From positions 1 through 44,144 of IMG/VR virus record IMGVR_UViG_3300030098_003858: 44,144 nucleotides of DNA. One strand, written 5' to 3'. Shown piece after piece: positions 22,039 to 31,474 of this stretch (its first letter is position 1; every line of letters begins with the position of its first letter). This DNA comes from a virus. The translations under genes were made by a program, and so were the position numbers. Below the pieces are notes generated by a model that saw only the letters and a list, made by a program, of their open reading frames with translations, was not told the origin of the DNA and ran no database searches.

Positions 22039-24963
22039 TTAACTCCTACTATTATGTGCTTTATTTTGCTTAATATCTGCTAAACTTAATGTGCTATTGT
22101 ATATTCTAAACTCATCTATTAAGCCTTTGAAATAACCTGTTGTGCCTCCTGCATTTGTTGTCCTTGCACCAAATACAAGATTTGACAGTATAGAACCTAT
22201 ACCTACATTTCTATCACCAGTTGCAGTTCCAAGAGTTCCCGATTTTTCTACAGCCCCATTTATATACATCACATAGGCGTTACTATTTAATGTAACTGCT
22301 ACATGATACCAAGTATCTACTACCAAAGTTGTAGTTCCATCAATCCTTTCATCAGATGTAGTATGGTTATCTGTCACACCAAAACAAAGTTTAGAGTTAT
22401 TTATTCCAAGATTAAAAGGTATGTGAGTTCCACTACCATCGGGCATATCGTTGTTATCAGTTTGGGTTCTTAATTCGGCAATAGTATAATAGCTTTGATA
22501 ATTTCCTGAATCATTACCAGTTACTTCAAAAGGTTTAATCCAACATTCAACAGTAAGGTTATCATCAAGGGCTTGAAGTGAGCTATCCACCTGAGTGCTA
22601 TTGTATATCATTACACTATCAGAGCCATTAAAACGTAATCCGTTTGAAATTTTGTCTGTAGTAGATAAGGCAAAACCTAACCCATCTTTACCTGAAGTTA
22701 ATCCTTCTGTTAGTAATACTGTTTTTACATTGCTTGGAGTAAGGTGATTACTATTTGTTGATAAATCAGTCCATTGATTCGCACCTTCATTCTTCCAATA
22801 ACCTTGTAAGTCATCACTAGCTACATTAGTAGCATCATAAGGCACTCCACTATTATATAAAGTAGATACATTCGAGCTAGTTAAAGAACTGTCCCAAACT
22901 GCTACTTCATCTATTATAGCACCTTCAGGTTCATATCCGTTGCTTGTATGGTCAAATCCACCAATTAACAATTCAGAGGTGGTAGCTGTTACATCTACTG
23001 TCGTAGGAGCATTTGCTTGGCTACTGTCATGGTTGGCTGTAGTTTGAGCTGAACCATTTAAATAGACTTGTACATAGGGGCTACTCCCTGAACCCACTAA
23101 AACTATATGATAAAATCTATTTGGCGATAAAACTATATTCCATCTATTAAAACTGCTATCAATATATGGGTGAGGGAATGAGTATAACCTTCCGTCACTT
23201 TCTAAGACAGTAATTGATATTTCTTCATTATACCTAAGGTAATAACTATAACCACCACCACCAAAAGATGCTCCTGTATAAATCCAAGCTGATAAACTCC
23301 ATGTAGTTCCAAGAGCAGGAGTTCCTGTTCCCCTTACGAATGAGTAATTGCTTCCATCTGCACCTGTGCCTTCTGTACTGTAAAATACATCTCTTGAGCG
23401 AACTAAAGAAGATTGAAATCCACCATCTTCACCAGTTGCCCATGTTGCTCCAACTAATTCACCGTGATTATTGTTTCCCGATGTGTCTATTACCGCCTTG
23501 CCACTTCCTTCTTGCATAGGAAGATTTACTTTTAAATTTGATGCAGAAATTCCAGTTGGTAAGGCTTGTTCAGGAGCTTCATAAATCTCTTTAATTTGGG
23601 CAAGGGTAAGTTCTGCAGAATAAATCCTAAAACTATTCATCAGCCCAGTCCCATAATTAGTACGCTCTTTCATAATTGTCAAAGCCCCACCTACATTTTC
23701 CATAGCAGTATAACTTCCATCATCTGCACCCCCAAGTGTTTGAGACTCAGCGTTAAGGTAAATCTTCATCCCTGAACGATTACCAGACCCATCATAAGTA
23801 GCTACTATATGAGTCCACCTCCCCACATATTGATTGAAAGTTGCCCCTGCTACATTGACGTACCGACTGCCATTTGTATCCTCATCCCAAATATAGAAAT
23901 CTAAGTTTGTGCCAGATTGTGTCAACATCCATTCAAAGTCACCACCATTTGACACGCCTTTTGTAGCAACTGTATAGCGATTTGCAGTAGTCATTTTACA
24001 CCAAGCTGATACGCTAAATGGAGAATCGCTACTACTATCGCCAAAAGTAAAATCATCAGTATCAGGGATTGTAATGTAGTCATTACTTCCGTCAAAGCTT
24101 ACAGCTCTTGCAGTATGAGTTGTTGCTCTTGGATAATCTAGGGTGCTTACTTCATTTGATAATCTTGGCTTGAATAGTGAGCTTCTTCCATATGCTGACG
24201 AAAGGAACGTAGCATTGTTATTTGTTCCATTATTGCTTGAAGTTGAGTCATTTGCATTGGATACTAATGGATACCAACTGATTAATCCCGATTTTAGTGA
24301 AGCCGATAAGTCAGCATAATTTTTAAACCTCAAGTCTAATAATTCATTTTGAGTAATAGCCCTATTCCAAAATCCTACATTAGCAATTAATCCTGTAAAA
24401 TAACCACCTAAACTTGAGCCTTTAGATAAATGCCCTATTCGTAAATTATCTAACCCAGTACAATCGGGAATCCAATCTGCTTTATCTGTGCTAACTGAAA
24501 AAGTCTGTGGTGGCTTTGCACCATCAACAAATAGCTCTGGTTCTGTTCCATTGTGTCTTAGTGCAACATGATGCCATGTATTATTTATAAATGCTGGAGA
24601 ATCTGTTTTAACCTCCCACCTATTAGACCCAGCATCTCTTAAAAATGCTCTTAAGTCGCCATCATCATCTTTTGTAAGTATTATAAACTCATCTGCATTT
24701 GTATCCCCAGCAGATATAAAATAACTTTCAGCAGATGTGATGTCTGGATTATTAAGCCAAGCACACCAAGTGCCTGTAGTTGTTCCGAGAGATGATATAA
24801 CCCCATCAACTGTAATGTAGTCATTCCCATCAAAACTAGTACTCCCCTCAAGAAATAACTCAGGGGAAGTAGTCTTCATGTTAAAGTATTGTAAGAGGTT
24901 TTCAGTAATATATTTTAACTTAGTTACCGTTCCCCTGTATAAGGATAAACCTACACCAAGCAT
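22039..24963 (-). CDS. Tail fibre with four LamG/concanavalin-like domains (974 aa)
   Basis: Four lectin-like domains follow one another (about 40-215, 285-465, 535-715 and 775-970). Each has the strand pattern FDGNDYITVD or FNGSDSVMIY, then TWCAWLN/SAWCKM/SAWIYTG/ECWIKPF, WHHVALRHN/WTHIVATYD/FYHIVLVGS/WYHVAVTLN, a short VDG/YLNG/YINGA turn and an IGHLS/IGSI-type strand. Such domains bind sugars, so this is a receptor-binding or adhesion fibre. Linkers are rich in Ser/Asn. It lies between a connector-like gene and the lysis run. A Cys in domain 1 (WCAWLN) and domain 2 (WCKM) may be paired or free. Confidence 0.85.
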   Translation of the reverse strand: MLGVGLSLYRGTVTKLKYITENLLQYFNMKTTSPELFLEGSTSFDGNDYITVDGVISSLGTTTGTWCAWLNNPDITSAESYFISAGDTNADEFIILTKDDDGDLRAFLRDAGSNRWEVKTDSPAFINNTWHHVALRHNGTEPELFVDGAKPPQTFSVSTDKADWIPDCTGLDNLRIGHLSKGSSLGGYFTGLIANVGFWNRAITQNELLDLRFKNYADLSASLKSGLISWYPLVSNANDSTSSNNGTNNNATFLSSAYGRSSLFKPRLSNEVSTLDYPRATTHTARAVSFDGSNDYITIPDTDDFTFGDSSSDSPFSVSAWCKMTTANRYTVATKGVSNGGDFEWMLTQSGTNLDFYIWDEDTNGSRYVNVAGATFNQYVGRWTHIVATYDGSGNRSGMKIYLNAESQTLGGADDGSYTAMENVGGALTIMKERTNYGTGLMNSFRIYSAELTLAQIKEIYEAPEQALPTGISASNLKVNLPMQEGSGKAVIDTSGNNNHGELVGATWATGEDGGFQSSLVRSRDVFYSTEGTGADGSNYSFVRGTGTPALGTTWSLSAWIYTGASFGGGGYSYYLRYNEEISITVLESDGRLYSFPHPYIDSSFNRWNIVLSPNRFYHIVLVGSGSSPYVQVYLNGSAQTTANHDSSQANAPTTVDVTATTSELLIGGFDHTSNGYEPEGAIIDEVAVWDSSLTSSNVSTLYNSGVPYDATNVASDDLQGYWKNEGANQWTDLSTNSNHLTPSNVKTVLLTEGLTSGKDGLGFALSTTDKISNGLRFNGSDSVMIYNSTQVDSSLQALDDNLTVECWIKPFEVTGNDSGNYQSYYTIAELRTQTDNNDMPDGSGTHIPFNLGINNSKLCFGVTDNHTTSDERIDGTTTLVVDTWYHVAVTLNSNAYVMYINGAVEKSGTLGTATGDRNVGIGSILSNLVFGARTTNAGGTTGYFKGLIDEFRIYNSTLSLADIKQNKAHNSRS

Positions 24964-24966
24964 CGC

Positions 24967-25266
24967 CTAACCTAAATAAGCTATCACCGTTCCACTAGCT
25001 AAAGTAAAAGCAGTCCAATGCCCTAGGATAGTCATGCCTTGTGGGAATGTATTTGATGTGTCTATCGCATCTCCATTACCACCAGCAGTTCCAATGTAAT
25101 TAGCATCTTTGGGAGTAAGGGTGGTGAATGTCGAATCAGCTAAGAACTGAATCGCTACAATGCTTTTTCCTGTTACTGCATCTGTAGAATCTTCAAATAT
25201 TGCACCAGCTTGCCCCAGCGCTACATTTCCCGACTCTGATGCTGTAAATTTGTGTATACTTGCCAT
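24967..25266 (-). CDS. Small virion-type protein (99 aa)
   Basis: The protein is Thr/Ala/Gly-rich and beta-like (SIVAIQFLADSTFTTLTP, GTVIAYLG), resembling small proteins placed next to tail fibres in aquatic phage genomes. It may be a head- or tail-decoration protein. A 129-base non-coding stretch separates it from the 25396 gene; I see no clear promoter there. Confidence 0.6.
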   Translation of the reverse strand: MASIHKFTASESGNVALGQAGAIFEDSTDAVTGKSIVAIQFLADSTFTTLTPKDANYIGTAGGNGDAIDTSNTFPQGMTILGHWTAFTLASGTVIAYLG

Positions 25267-25395
25267 GTTATTGCCCTATTATTTTGTATCCGATTGTGAG
25301 GCGATAAGACCTCTCTACCTGATACACATATTTTGTTATTTTTTTACAATAAAACTTACCTCTCTTGATAGCATATAAGCAATCACACAACCCAC

Positions 25396-25824
25396 CTATT
25401 TAAAGTCGGGCACCGCAACCGCTCTAGAACCACCAACCTTTGTACGCTTTCTTGTACCATACTTTTTTACTGCTAAGTCAAATCTTTTTTGATGTTCAGC
25501 CATCAGAGCCATAGCCACTTGTGAACCCCCAGCATCTTGTGATGCACCAGCTCGATCCATATATAAACATTTTTTTACATAGTCAACAATCACTCCATGA
25601 AACAAATTGTCAATATCTGGCGTATCTGTAATTGAAACAACTTTACGGGGATTGCCATAATAATGAAGAAGCAGACCATTGGTTACAGCATGATCAAAAG
25701 CTTGATACGCCTTACGGTCTGTGCGACTGGCGTTTGTTGAGTCGTGTGTTGTGACCAAGCCTAAATGGTCTCCACGTATAAAATATAAAGACCTATCTTC
25801 AGGATATTTAATATTGCTTGCCAT
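25396..25824 (-). CDS. Head-tail connector or tail-completion candidate (142 aa)
   Basis: A helical/mixed N-terminus with LYFIRGDHLGLVTTHDS is followed by basic, charged helices. It overlaps the 25824 gene by one base (TAATG), in the usual place of connector and completion proteins after the capsid genes. No named family. Confidence 0.6.
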   Translation of the reverse strand: MASNIKYPEDRSLYFIRGDHLGLVTTHDSTNASRTDRKAYQAFDHAVTNGLLLHYYGNPRKVVSITDTPDIDNLFHGVIVDYVKKCLYMDRAGASQDAGGSQVAMALMAEHQKRFDLAVKKYGTRKRTKVGGSRAVAVPDFK

Positions 25825-26174
25825 TACGATGGTTCCTTTATTGCAGATTCAGATGTAATATCAAACATTAACGGTTCCCCATTTAACCCACGAGGTATAC
25901 GAATATAATCACCGTCACTGTCCATAACGTCAACACGGTGTATTTTATTAATTCCCATTTCACTATCAGAGGAATCTTTTGCATTGTCTGAAATATCGTA
26001 GAACATTTGATTGGCTACGATATTGACCTTAGCCGACATAGATTTTTGTGAATACTCACCTAGCTCATTCAAAGCATCATTAATTAAAGAGATAATATAT
26101 GCCTCAGGAGCATTAGGGAATACCTGCCTAACCCTGCTAATAATTTGCTTTACCGTTAAGGAGTGTATTGCCAT
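25824..26174 (-). CDS. Head-tail adaptor-like protein (116 aa)
   Basis: The real start is ATG 26174 (MAIHSLTVKQII); a longer reading from 26267 would overlap the previous gene. The N-terminal helices SRVRQVFPNAPEAY and LINDALNELGEYS resemble phage adaptor proteins that sit under the portal. The remainder is beta-rich with an RVDVMDSDGDYIRIPRG turn. It is two bases after the 26177 stop. Confidence 0.62.
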   Translation of the reverse strand: MAIHSLTVKQIISRVRQVFPNAPEAYIISLINDALNELGEYSQKSMSAKVNIVANQMFYDISDNAKDSSDSEMGINKIHRVDVMDSDGDYIRIPRGLNGEPLMFDITSESAIKEPS

Positions 26175-26176
26175 TA

Positions 26177-26653
26177 TTAAACGTCGTCTAGTATTGCGGC
26201 TACTTGCACTACAACAGTTGCAGAGCCTTGAGCGGTTGCATAGCCATATGTCCCATCTAAAGTGCAACTTCTGGCGTGTAAATCTTGAACAGTGGTATTT
26301 ACTGGCTTTAGCATAATCATTTCTCCAGCTCCTATTATATTTATACCTTTTAAGTCATAAGCGGCTGTGCCAGTAATTAAATCAATGGCTACGCCTTCAG
26401 TTGCCACTGAGGATGTATTCTTAATTGCAATCCACTGTACTTTGTCCGATAGTGATACTTGAGCAAATTTACCAAGATAAGAATCACCCGTATCTAATAA
26501 ATCTGTACTAGCGGTATTGTCTACAGACACTTGAGCATACAACCATTTATCATTAGCGTCTTTTGGTTCATAATCAAAAGAACCGCTCATGCCTGACCTT
26601 ACATTATCCATAAAAATGCTACAACTCAAGTTTGCTATTGCTTTATCTGCCAT
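26177..26653 (-). CDS. Virion protein (158 aa)
   Basis: The start at 26653 follows GAGGGGG. The protein is beta-rich with many Thr/Ser/Val and a short Cys pair; it resembles minor head or tail proteins in gene order and composition. No domain recognised. Confidence 0.6.
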   Translation of the reverse strand: MADKAIANLSCSIFMDNVRSGMSGSFDYEPKDANDKWLYAQVSVDNTASTDLLDTGDSYLGKFAQVSLSDKVQWIAIKNTSSVATEGVAIDLITGTAAYDLKGINIIGAGEMIMLKPVNTTVQDLHARSCTLDGTYGYATAQGSATVVVQVAAILDDV

Positions 26654-26663
26654 TATATCCCCC

Positions 26664-27896
26664 TCATGTCTTTAATAATTGTAACCCCTTATCATAATCA
26701 GCTTGTAATTTAGCCTGCTGTTGAGCATAAACATTGTAATTACGCTGATTATTTTCAAGGTTTTGAGAATAAGTTTGCACCTCAGCATTAACCTGCGCAC
26801 TATACTTATTTAATTCTGCTGAAAACTTAGATACAAGGTCGTCATTATTTTGCACAGCCGCCTGTAAATCTTGTGCTTTATTTTGCAAGTCCAGTGCCTG
26901 ATCTTGGGCTTTATTAAACTTATCTACATCAGTTGCCTGAGAGGCTTCTTGCTGTGCATCTGCGGCATCCAACTGGGTCTGCCTTAATTCTACCTGCAAA
27001 TCGGTGTTGTGCTTTGCAAGCTCTGCTTGAACATTAGCCTGATATCTGACATTTTCTTTATTGAACTCGTTTAACTCATTCTGTATGTCTGTATTGTAGG
27101 CACTTAGTAATTGATTCTGTTTTTGCAACTCAACAGAAGCCAACTCGGTATCTTCATTAGTTCCCAGTAAAGTATCAAAATTATTACCAGATCCAAAATT
27201 AACCGAGGTGCTAGGTTTTGTATATTGTGGTATATCACCACTAATATCTGCTTTAGAAATTGTAGAAACGTTAATAGGACTCACATTACTAGAACTAGCA
27301 TCCGCATTACTGGCATCTGTATAAGACAAGGTAGCCAAACTGGGAGCACTTGGTGATGGTGCAGATATATTTAAATCCGTTTTTATCAAACTACTTAATT
27401 TATTACTAAGAGATTTAATAGCACCATACAAAGCTACAAGATACTCTGCTTCATTTGGAAAAGCTGTAATAGCATCTGCGCTGTATGCTACTGAAGGGTA
27501 CGCAACCGCAGAATAAGAACAAGAGCCACCAGCAGGCAAAACATCTAAAGTGTTATTATCTATAAAAAATACAGGGTCTGTTATAGTAGCGTATGACATA
27601 TCATCGGGGTCTGACGCCCTACCTTTTTGACTTGCAGAAACTCTTCTACAGGGTTGACTAATATCCCCATCACTCCTAAATACATTTAATATTTTTCCAG
27701 TAACCAATGTTTCAGCACTACCAGATGTAAACGTATTAGATGATGCACACAAAGGCAATAAAGAACTCGGTAGGTTGTTAATAATCTCTTTAGCACCATC
27801 TGTAAGAAATTGAGTAAGCTCCGTTTGCGTAGGAGCAGAACTGCCATCTATCGCAAGACTCGTTAAGGCTTCTACTTGTGCTTCAAACGTTGCCAT
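26664..27896 (-). CDS. Virion protein with long C-terminal coiled coil (410 aa)
   Basis: Residues 1-180 (ATFEAQVEALTSLAIDGSSA, TQFLTDGAKEIINNLP) have an N-terminal pattern frequent in aquatic phage genomes between capsid and tail genes. Residues 180-260 are Ser/Asp-rich linker. The rest is a long Gln/Asn/Ala coiled coil. Adaptor, ring or stalk roles are possible. It overlaps the previous stop by one base. Confidence 0.62.
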   Translation of the reverse strand: MATFEAQVEALTSLAIDGSSAPTQTELTQFLTDGAKEIINNLPSSLLPLCASSNTFTSGSAETLVTGKILNVFRSDGDISQPCRRVSASQKGRASDPDDMSYATITDPVFFIDNNTLDVLPAGGSCSYSAVAYPSVAYSADAITAFPNEAEYLVALYGAIKSLSNKLSSLIKTDLNISAPSPSAPSLATLSYTDASNADASSSNVSPINVSTISKADISGDIPQYTKPSTSVNFGSGNNFDTLLGTNEDTELASVELQKQNQLLSAYNTDIQNELNEFNKENVRYQANVQAELAKHNTDLQVELRQTQLDAADAQQEASQATDVDKFNKAQDQALDLQNKAQDLQAAVQNNDDLVSKFSAELNKYSAQVNAEVQTYSQNLENNQRNYNVYAQQQAKLQADYDKGLQLLKT

Positions 27897-28342
27897 TAAA
27901 CGCTCGCTATAAACAATTCAAGCCCAACCGCATTGCCACCCGGATTAACTTTAATTGCCGCTAAATCTTCCAAGCTAGCAAATGATGGGGTCGTATCTAC
28001 CTCACCCCTCATAAAATCATCTGGAGCGCCAAACATTAAACTTTTACCAGCTTCTAAAACAAACTGAGCATTGTCCGAAGCGCCAATCAAAGCCACTGTA
28101 ACCGGATTAGTAGTTTCTGTATTAGTAATTCTAATATACCTTACATCAGCCACATCAAATGCACCATCAGACGTGCTAACCGCCGCCGCAAATGTTGCTA
28201 TGGTAGTGCTTGCTGATGCGGGAGCGGTAATAATTCTTTTATAAATCTCATCAATACTAGCAACTTCAAATGTTCTTTTTGAGCCGTAGTCTTGATTTTC
28301 TAAAATAATATCTTCTTGTATTTTTACTTTTAATGTAGCCAT
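27896..28342 (-). CDS. Beta-rich virion protein (148 aa)
   Basis: The protein has alternating beta strands (VRYIRITNTETTNPVTVALI, AQFVLEAGKSLMFG), like capsid-decoration or spike-type proteins. It overlaps its neighbours by one base on each side. Location after the capsid genes supports a head role. Family not recognised. Confidence 0.62.
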   Translation of the reverse strand: MATLKVKIQEDIILENQDYGSKRTFEVASIDEIYKRIITAPASASTTIATFAAAVSTSDGAFDVADVRYIRITNTETTNPVTVALIGASDNAQFVLEAGKSLMFGAPDDFMRGEVDTTPSFASLEDLAAIKVNPGGNAVGLELFIASV

Positions 28343-28533
28343 TATTTTCCTATCTTTTTCATAGCCAACTTATGAGACTGTGTAAAGGTTTTACCTTTGT
28401 TCATCATACTAACCATACCCCTAATGTGTTTAACACTATGGTGCTTTGCGTGCTTTTTCATAGCACCTACTTGCCTTTGGTTTAAACCAGACATAGAAAC
28501 ACCTTTTATTTTTATAGATTTTTTAGTTGCCAT
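28342..28533 (-). CDS. Small basic protein (63 aa)
   Basis: ATG 28533 (MATKKSIK) is taken as the start; an in-frame ATG at 28566 would add 11 residues. The protein is rich in Lys and His (KKHAKHHSVKHI) with a helical C-terminus (FTQSHKLAMKKIGK). It may bind DNA in the head. Similar small H/K-rich proteins occur near capsid genes of aquatic phages, known to me by pattern only. Confidence 0.58.
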   Translation of the reverse strand: MATKKSIKIKGVSMSGLNQRQVGAMKKHAKHHSVKHIRGMVSMMNKGKTFTQSHKLAMKKIGK

Positions 28534-28723
28534 AAATTTTTTTATTTCTTTGTGCGATATCCTCATCCATTGTCATTGAAGAAAATTCAATATCGGTTCT
28601 TTTGCCGATGTCACTCATCATATAAAGATTGGTGGTAAACAAAGACTTTGAAGCTTTACGGCCACAATGACGACAGTAAAACCATCTTTTAGGATTAGGT
28701 TGATTGCAATGTACACATTTCAT
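28523..28723 (-). CDS. Zinc-ribbon protein in the head region (66 aa)
   Basis: Two knuckles, C3-x2-C6 and C17-x2-C20 (HC near YCRHCGRK), form a zinc ribbon of the RanBP2/rubredoxin kind. The rest is Ser/Met/Asp-rich. It lies downstream of a perfect hairpin (28745-28771). The role of a zinc ribbon among virion genes is unknown. Confidence 0.62.
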   Translation of the reverse strand: MKCVHCNQPNPKRWFYCRHCGRKASKSLFTTNLYMMSDIGKRTDIEFSSMTMDEDIAQRNKKIYGN

Positions 28724-28744
28724 AATAATTCTTTTGGATATTTC

Positions 28745-28771
28745 GGGAGCTGTCTTTTTTTGACAGCTCCC
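28745..28771. other. Perfect 10-bp hairpin after the capsid-decoration gene
   Basis: GGGAGCTGTC (28745-28754) pairs with GACAGCTCCC (28762-28771) around a seven-base T loop (A loop in the leftward RNA). Read leftward, it has no T-run behind it. It probably stabilises or partly ends the abundant capsid message before the low-level genes that follow. Confidence 0.6.
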
Positions 28772-28804
28772 ACAGTTAAATACTGCTATCCTTATTTATT
28801 CGGA

Positions 28805-29308
28805 TTATACATCTAGCGAGTTAGCCATCTCTACATATTCAACAATGAATCTTAAAGCACCTGTGTCAGCAGTAAAATTACCACCACTTGAGGTTGCTGT
28901 AAAATGCACATCTGTATCAGCGGCTCTATAAGCATTAGCTAAAGCCCCCATTATTGCAGTCCCACCTAAACCGGCTGTTAAGACATCATCAGTTGATGTT
29001 CCAACTCCAGCCGCTACTGATGTGGCTGAGGCTTCAAGACAATCTGCGTCAAGAGTACCAGTAAACTGAGTACCTGCCGCCGCTGTCCCTGCGCTAACAC
29101 CAACATTTCCACTTGCCTGAGCAAGAGCTTCTTCAACAATACAAGTTAACCTTGTAATAATCGAATTGGCTGGCACTGAAATAGCGCCTGAAGCAATAGT
29201 GGTAGCCGCAGTTCCATGTTTAACAACTTTAGACTTAACCTTAATAAGGTTTTCACCTGAAGCTAACGCTTGGGAGTTACTATTTGGATTTATTACATCA
29301 CTTCTCAT
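28805..29308 (-). CDS. Capsid decoration or head fibre-like protein (167 aa)
   Basis: The start follows GGAGG. The sequence is Ala/Thr/Gly-rich and beta-like, with low charge, fitting small head-decoration proteins. It sits directly downstream of the capsid gene (one base gap), so it likely is produced at high level. Family not recognised with certainty. Confidence 0.65.
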   Translation of the reverse strand: MRSDVINPNSNSQALASGENLIKVKSKVVKHGTAATTIASGAISVPANSIITRLTCIVEEALAQASGNVGVSAGTAAAGTQFTGTLDADCLEASATSVAAGVGTSTDDVLTAGLGGTAIMGALANAYRAADTDVHFTATSSGGNFTADTGALRFIVEYVEMANSLDV

Positions 29309-29309
29309 T

Positions 29310-30653
29310 TTACACGTCCTCCAAGTTAATCAAAGCATGAGTCTCAGGAAGAGAAACTTCAAGACCTGCCTCTGTAAGAATCATGTCTTTTCTCAAGTCT
29401 TCATCAGCCGCTTGCACATTTGTTTGTACTTGCGTATCACGATTCACACCGTTTCCAACCAGTGGTCGATATGAAACATGGTCAAGATCAACAAAACACA
29501 TATGGCCAGAAGCATTGTTTCTGAACAATGGTTCTTTTACTAATGTACAATCCCCATGCACAGTTTCAATCTTCATTACCTTATGACCAAATGCACCTTT
29601 AGCAGACTCAAAATTGTATCTTGTCTCACCACTCATACTCAATTCTCCAAAACCTGAAATTTTGTTAAAATGTGATACGACTGGTAAAGAAGCTAAACAC
29701 AACTTAGCACTGGAACCACCTCGAGCTGGGTCATACAATGTTTCAAATGCAGTAAGTAGACCATCATAGGTCAATTCGCTTGTAGCATATGAAGCCAAAT
29801 AAGGAACACCTTCCGAGTAAGAACCAATAGTACCATCAGTAGTAGCAGTTCCATTAACTATAATGTTTCCCACTATACCTTCAGTATATTGAACCCCGCC
29901 TTGAGAACCTCTCATACCAAAGAGCATAGCCCTTTCGATATCAACTTTATGTTCACGAAGTTTCAAGTTCCAAAGACGTGCCCATTCATCAGCATAACCA
30001 CGATACACTGTAGCACGTGCTGTGTTTGACATCTCACAAGCTGTTTTAAAGATTTGGGTGTAACCATAATCATTATCCATTTCTTGTGACCATACATCTG
30101 GAGCACCTGAACCTTGCTCATATGATGTTCCAATTACAACACATTCACCATTATCATCAAGTGTTGTTGTACCACTACCAGCACTATTAGCAATGGTCTT
30201 TACAACAATAGTTGTATCAGAACTATTGTGGGTTACAGATTCTATCCTAGCTGTAGCTTGAGTGATAGCTTCTGTATCAGCACCGCCGCCTTTATTGACG
30301 TTCTGTGCAAATTGAACCACCATCCCTTTGATAAGCCAGTTAACAGCCGCTCCACCGCTAGTGTCAACAGTTAGCGATGTATTGCTTCCTGCCGCCGCTA
30401 AGGTTCCACCACCTTTTTGAAGAAAGCTTCTATCGGTCATAGAGACCTTTGTTCTATCTTCTAAAAAACGGAATTGAGAATCCGTTGTTGGAACTTTTCC
30501 AACTTTTGACAGGTATACAAAAAATGGAGACTCTTCAGGTGCTAAGTCAGCTACTCTATCACTAAAATCATATAATCTACGTGATGGAATCGTACTATCA
30601 ATAACAGCACCCGGAGTATCAAATTTTACCTGTCCACTATTATAAGTAGCCAT
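29310..30653 (-). CDS. Major capsid protein, SU10/DUF5309-type HK97 fold (447 aa)
   Basis: The start is preceded by AGGAG. The N-terminus (PSRRLYDFSDRVADLAPEES, PFFVYLSKVGKVPTTDSQF) has the order of SU10-like (DUF5309) capsid proteins, and the length fits. The middle holds the E-loop and A-domain region; the end has a Met/Leu-rich strand. It lies after portal and scaffold. It forms the icosahedral shell. Certainty on the family is good but based on pattern. Confidence 0.86.
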   Translation of the reverse strand: MATYNSGQVKFDTPGAVIDSTIPSRRLYDFSDRVADLAPEESPFFVYLSKVGKVPTTDSQFRFLEDRTKVSMTDRSFLQKGGGTLAAAGSNTSLTVDTSGGAAVNWLIKGMVVQFAQNVNKGGGADTEAITQATARIESVTHNSSDTTIVVKTIANSAGSGTTTLDDNGECVVIGTSYEQGSGAPDVWSQEMDNDYGYTQIFKTACEMSNTARATVYRGYADEWARLWNLKLREHKVDIERAMLFGMRGSQGGVQYTEGIVGNIIVNGTATTDGTIGSYSEGVPYLASYATSELTYDGLLTAFETLYDPARGGSSAKLCLASLPVVSHFNKISGFGELSMSGETRYNFESAKGAFGHKVMKIETVHGDCTLVKEPLFRNNASGHMCFVDLDHVSYRPLVGNGVNRDTQVQTNVQAADEDLRKDMILTEAGLEVSLPETHALINLEDV

Positions 30654-30671
30654 TTATTTTCTCCTAGTTAG

Positions 30672-31454
30672 TTATAAAACGTTATTTCTACCCCCAGAAC
30701 TAACTATGCTATCCCACATTTTATCACCATCAGACCTATTTGGTGCTGATTGTCCTTGTAAAACGCCAGCCGTTCTCGGAGCTTGTTTTGCGGCGTTAAC
30801 CGCTTCCATTGTGTCATTATTAGCAACCGATTGACCGTTTTGCATTTGCCAAAGCTTCACTAGGTTGTTTAAACCCACTTGCTCTTTGGGTTGGGTTGTA
30901 AACTGCATAAAATCTTGAATATCCCCATCGGACATCTTGTATTTACCACGCAATTCATTAACCGTATTATTCATCTGCATTTCAGCCTGCATCTGTTGCT
31001 GTTGTCTGGCAAGCCTCTCTGATACCATCCGGTTAACCTTTTGGTCAATCTTCTGATTGACAAATTTACTTGACTCGGATCCATCTTCTGTAAAAGCTTC
31101 CCAAGGATTAAAATCGTCTTTATTAACATTCGGTTCGTTTACTTTTTGAGCAGTGGGATTAGCTATACCATTTTCAAGGACTTGCACAAGGTCAGGTCTC
31201 TGCTCCAATAACTGAAGAATTTGAGCACCTTGTTGCAATTTAGCATTTTCGGCTTGTGACCGATCATACATAGACTGAAACTTCTTTGCTTCTTCTTCGT
31301 AATTGATTGAAGTAGTTGGCTCTGCAACTTCCTCTTGATATTCCGCTGGGCCGTCTAGGCCAGCGTTCTCTTGAATGATATCTTCCACATTCTGTTCATT
31401 GGCAACGGGTTGATTGTTTAACACGTTTTCATCCTGTTGTTCTAGTGTAGACAT
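30672..31454 (-). CDS. Scaffold protein (260 aa)
   Basis: The start follows AAGGAG. The product is acidic at the N-terminus (many Glu/Asp/Asn), Gln-rich and coiled-coil in the middle (about 55-180), and ends in a basic, Gly/Asn-rich tail. It lies directly between portal and capsid genes, as scaffolds do. It guides shell assembly and is then removed; no protease gene was recognised nearby. Confidence 0.78.
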   Translation of the reverse strand: MSTLEQQDENVLNNQPVANEQNVEDIIQENAGLDGPAEYQEEVAEPTTSINYEEEAKKFQSMYDRSQAENAKLQQGAQILQLLEQRPDLVQVLENGIANPTAQKVNEPNVNKDDFNPWEAFTEDGSESSKFVNQKIDQKVNRMVSERLARQQQQMQAEMQMNNTVNELRGKYKMSDGDIQDFMQFTTQPKEQVGLNNLVKLWQMQNGQSVANNDTMEAVNAAKQAPRTAGVLQGQSAPNRSDGDKMWDSIVSSGGRNNVL

Positions 31455-31474
31455 AGTTTTCTCCTTAGATGTCC

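Noticed and set aside
22039-24963. Diversity-generating retroelement acting on the fibre
   Set aside because: No reverse transcriptase and no template/variable repeat pair was seen anywhere in the window.
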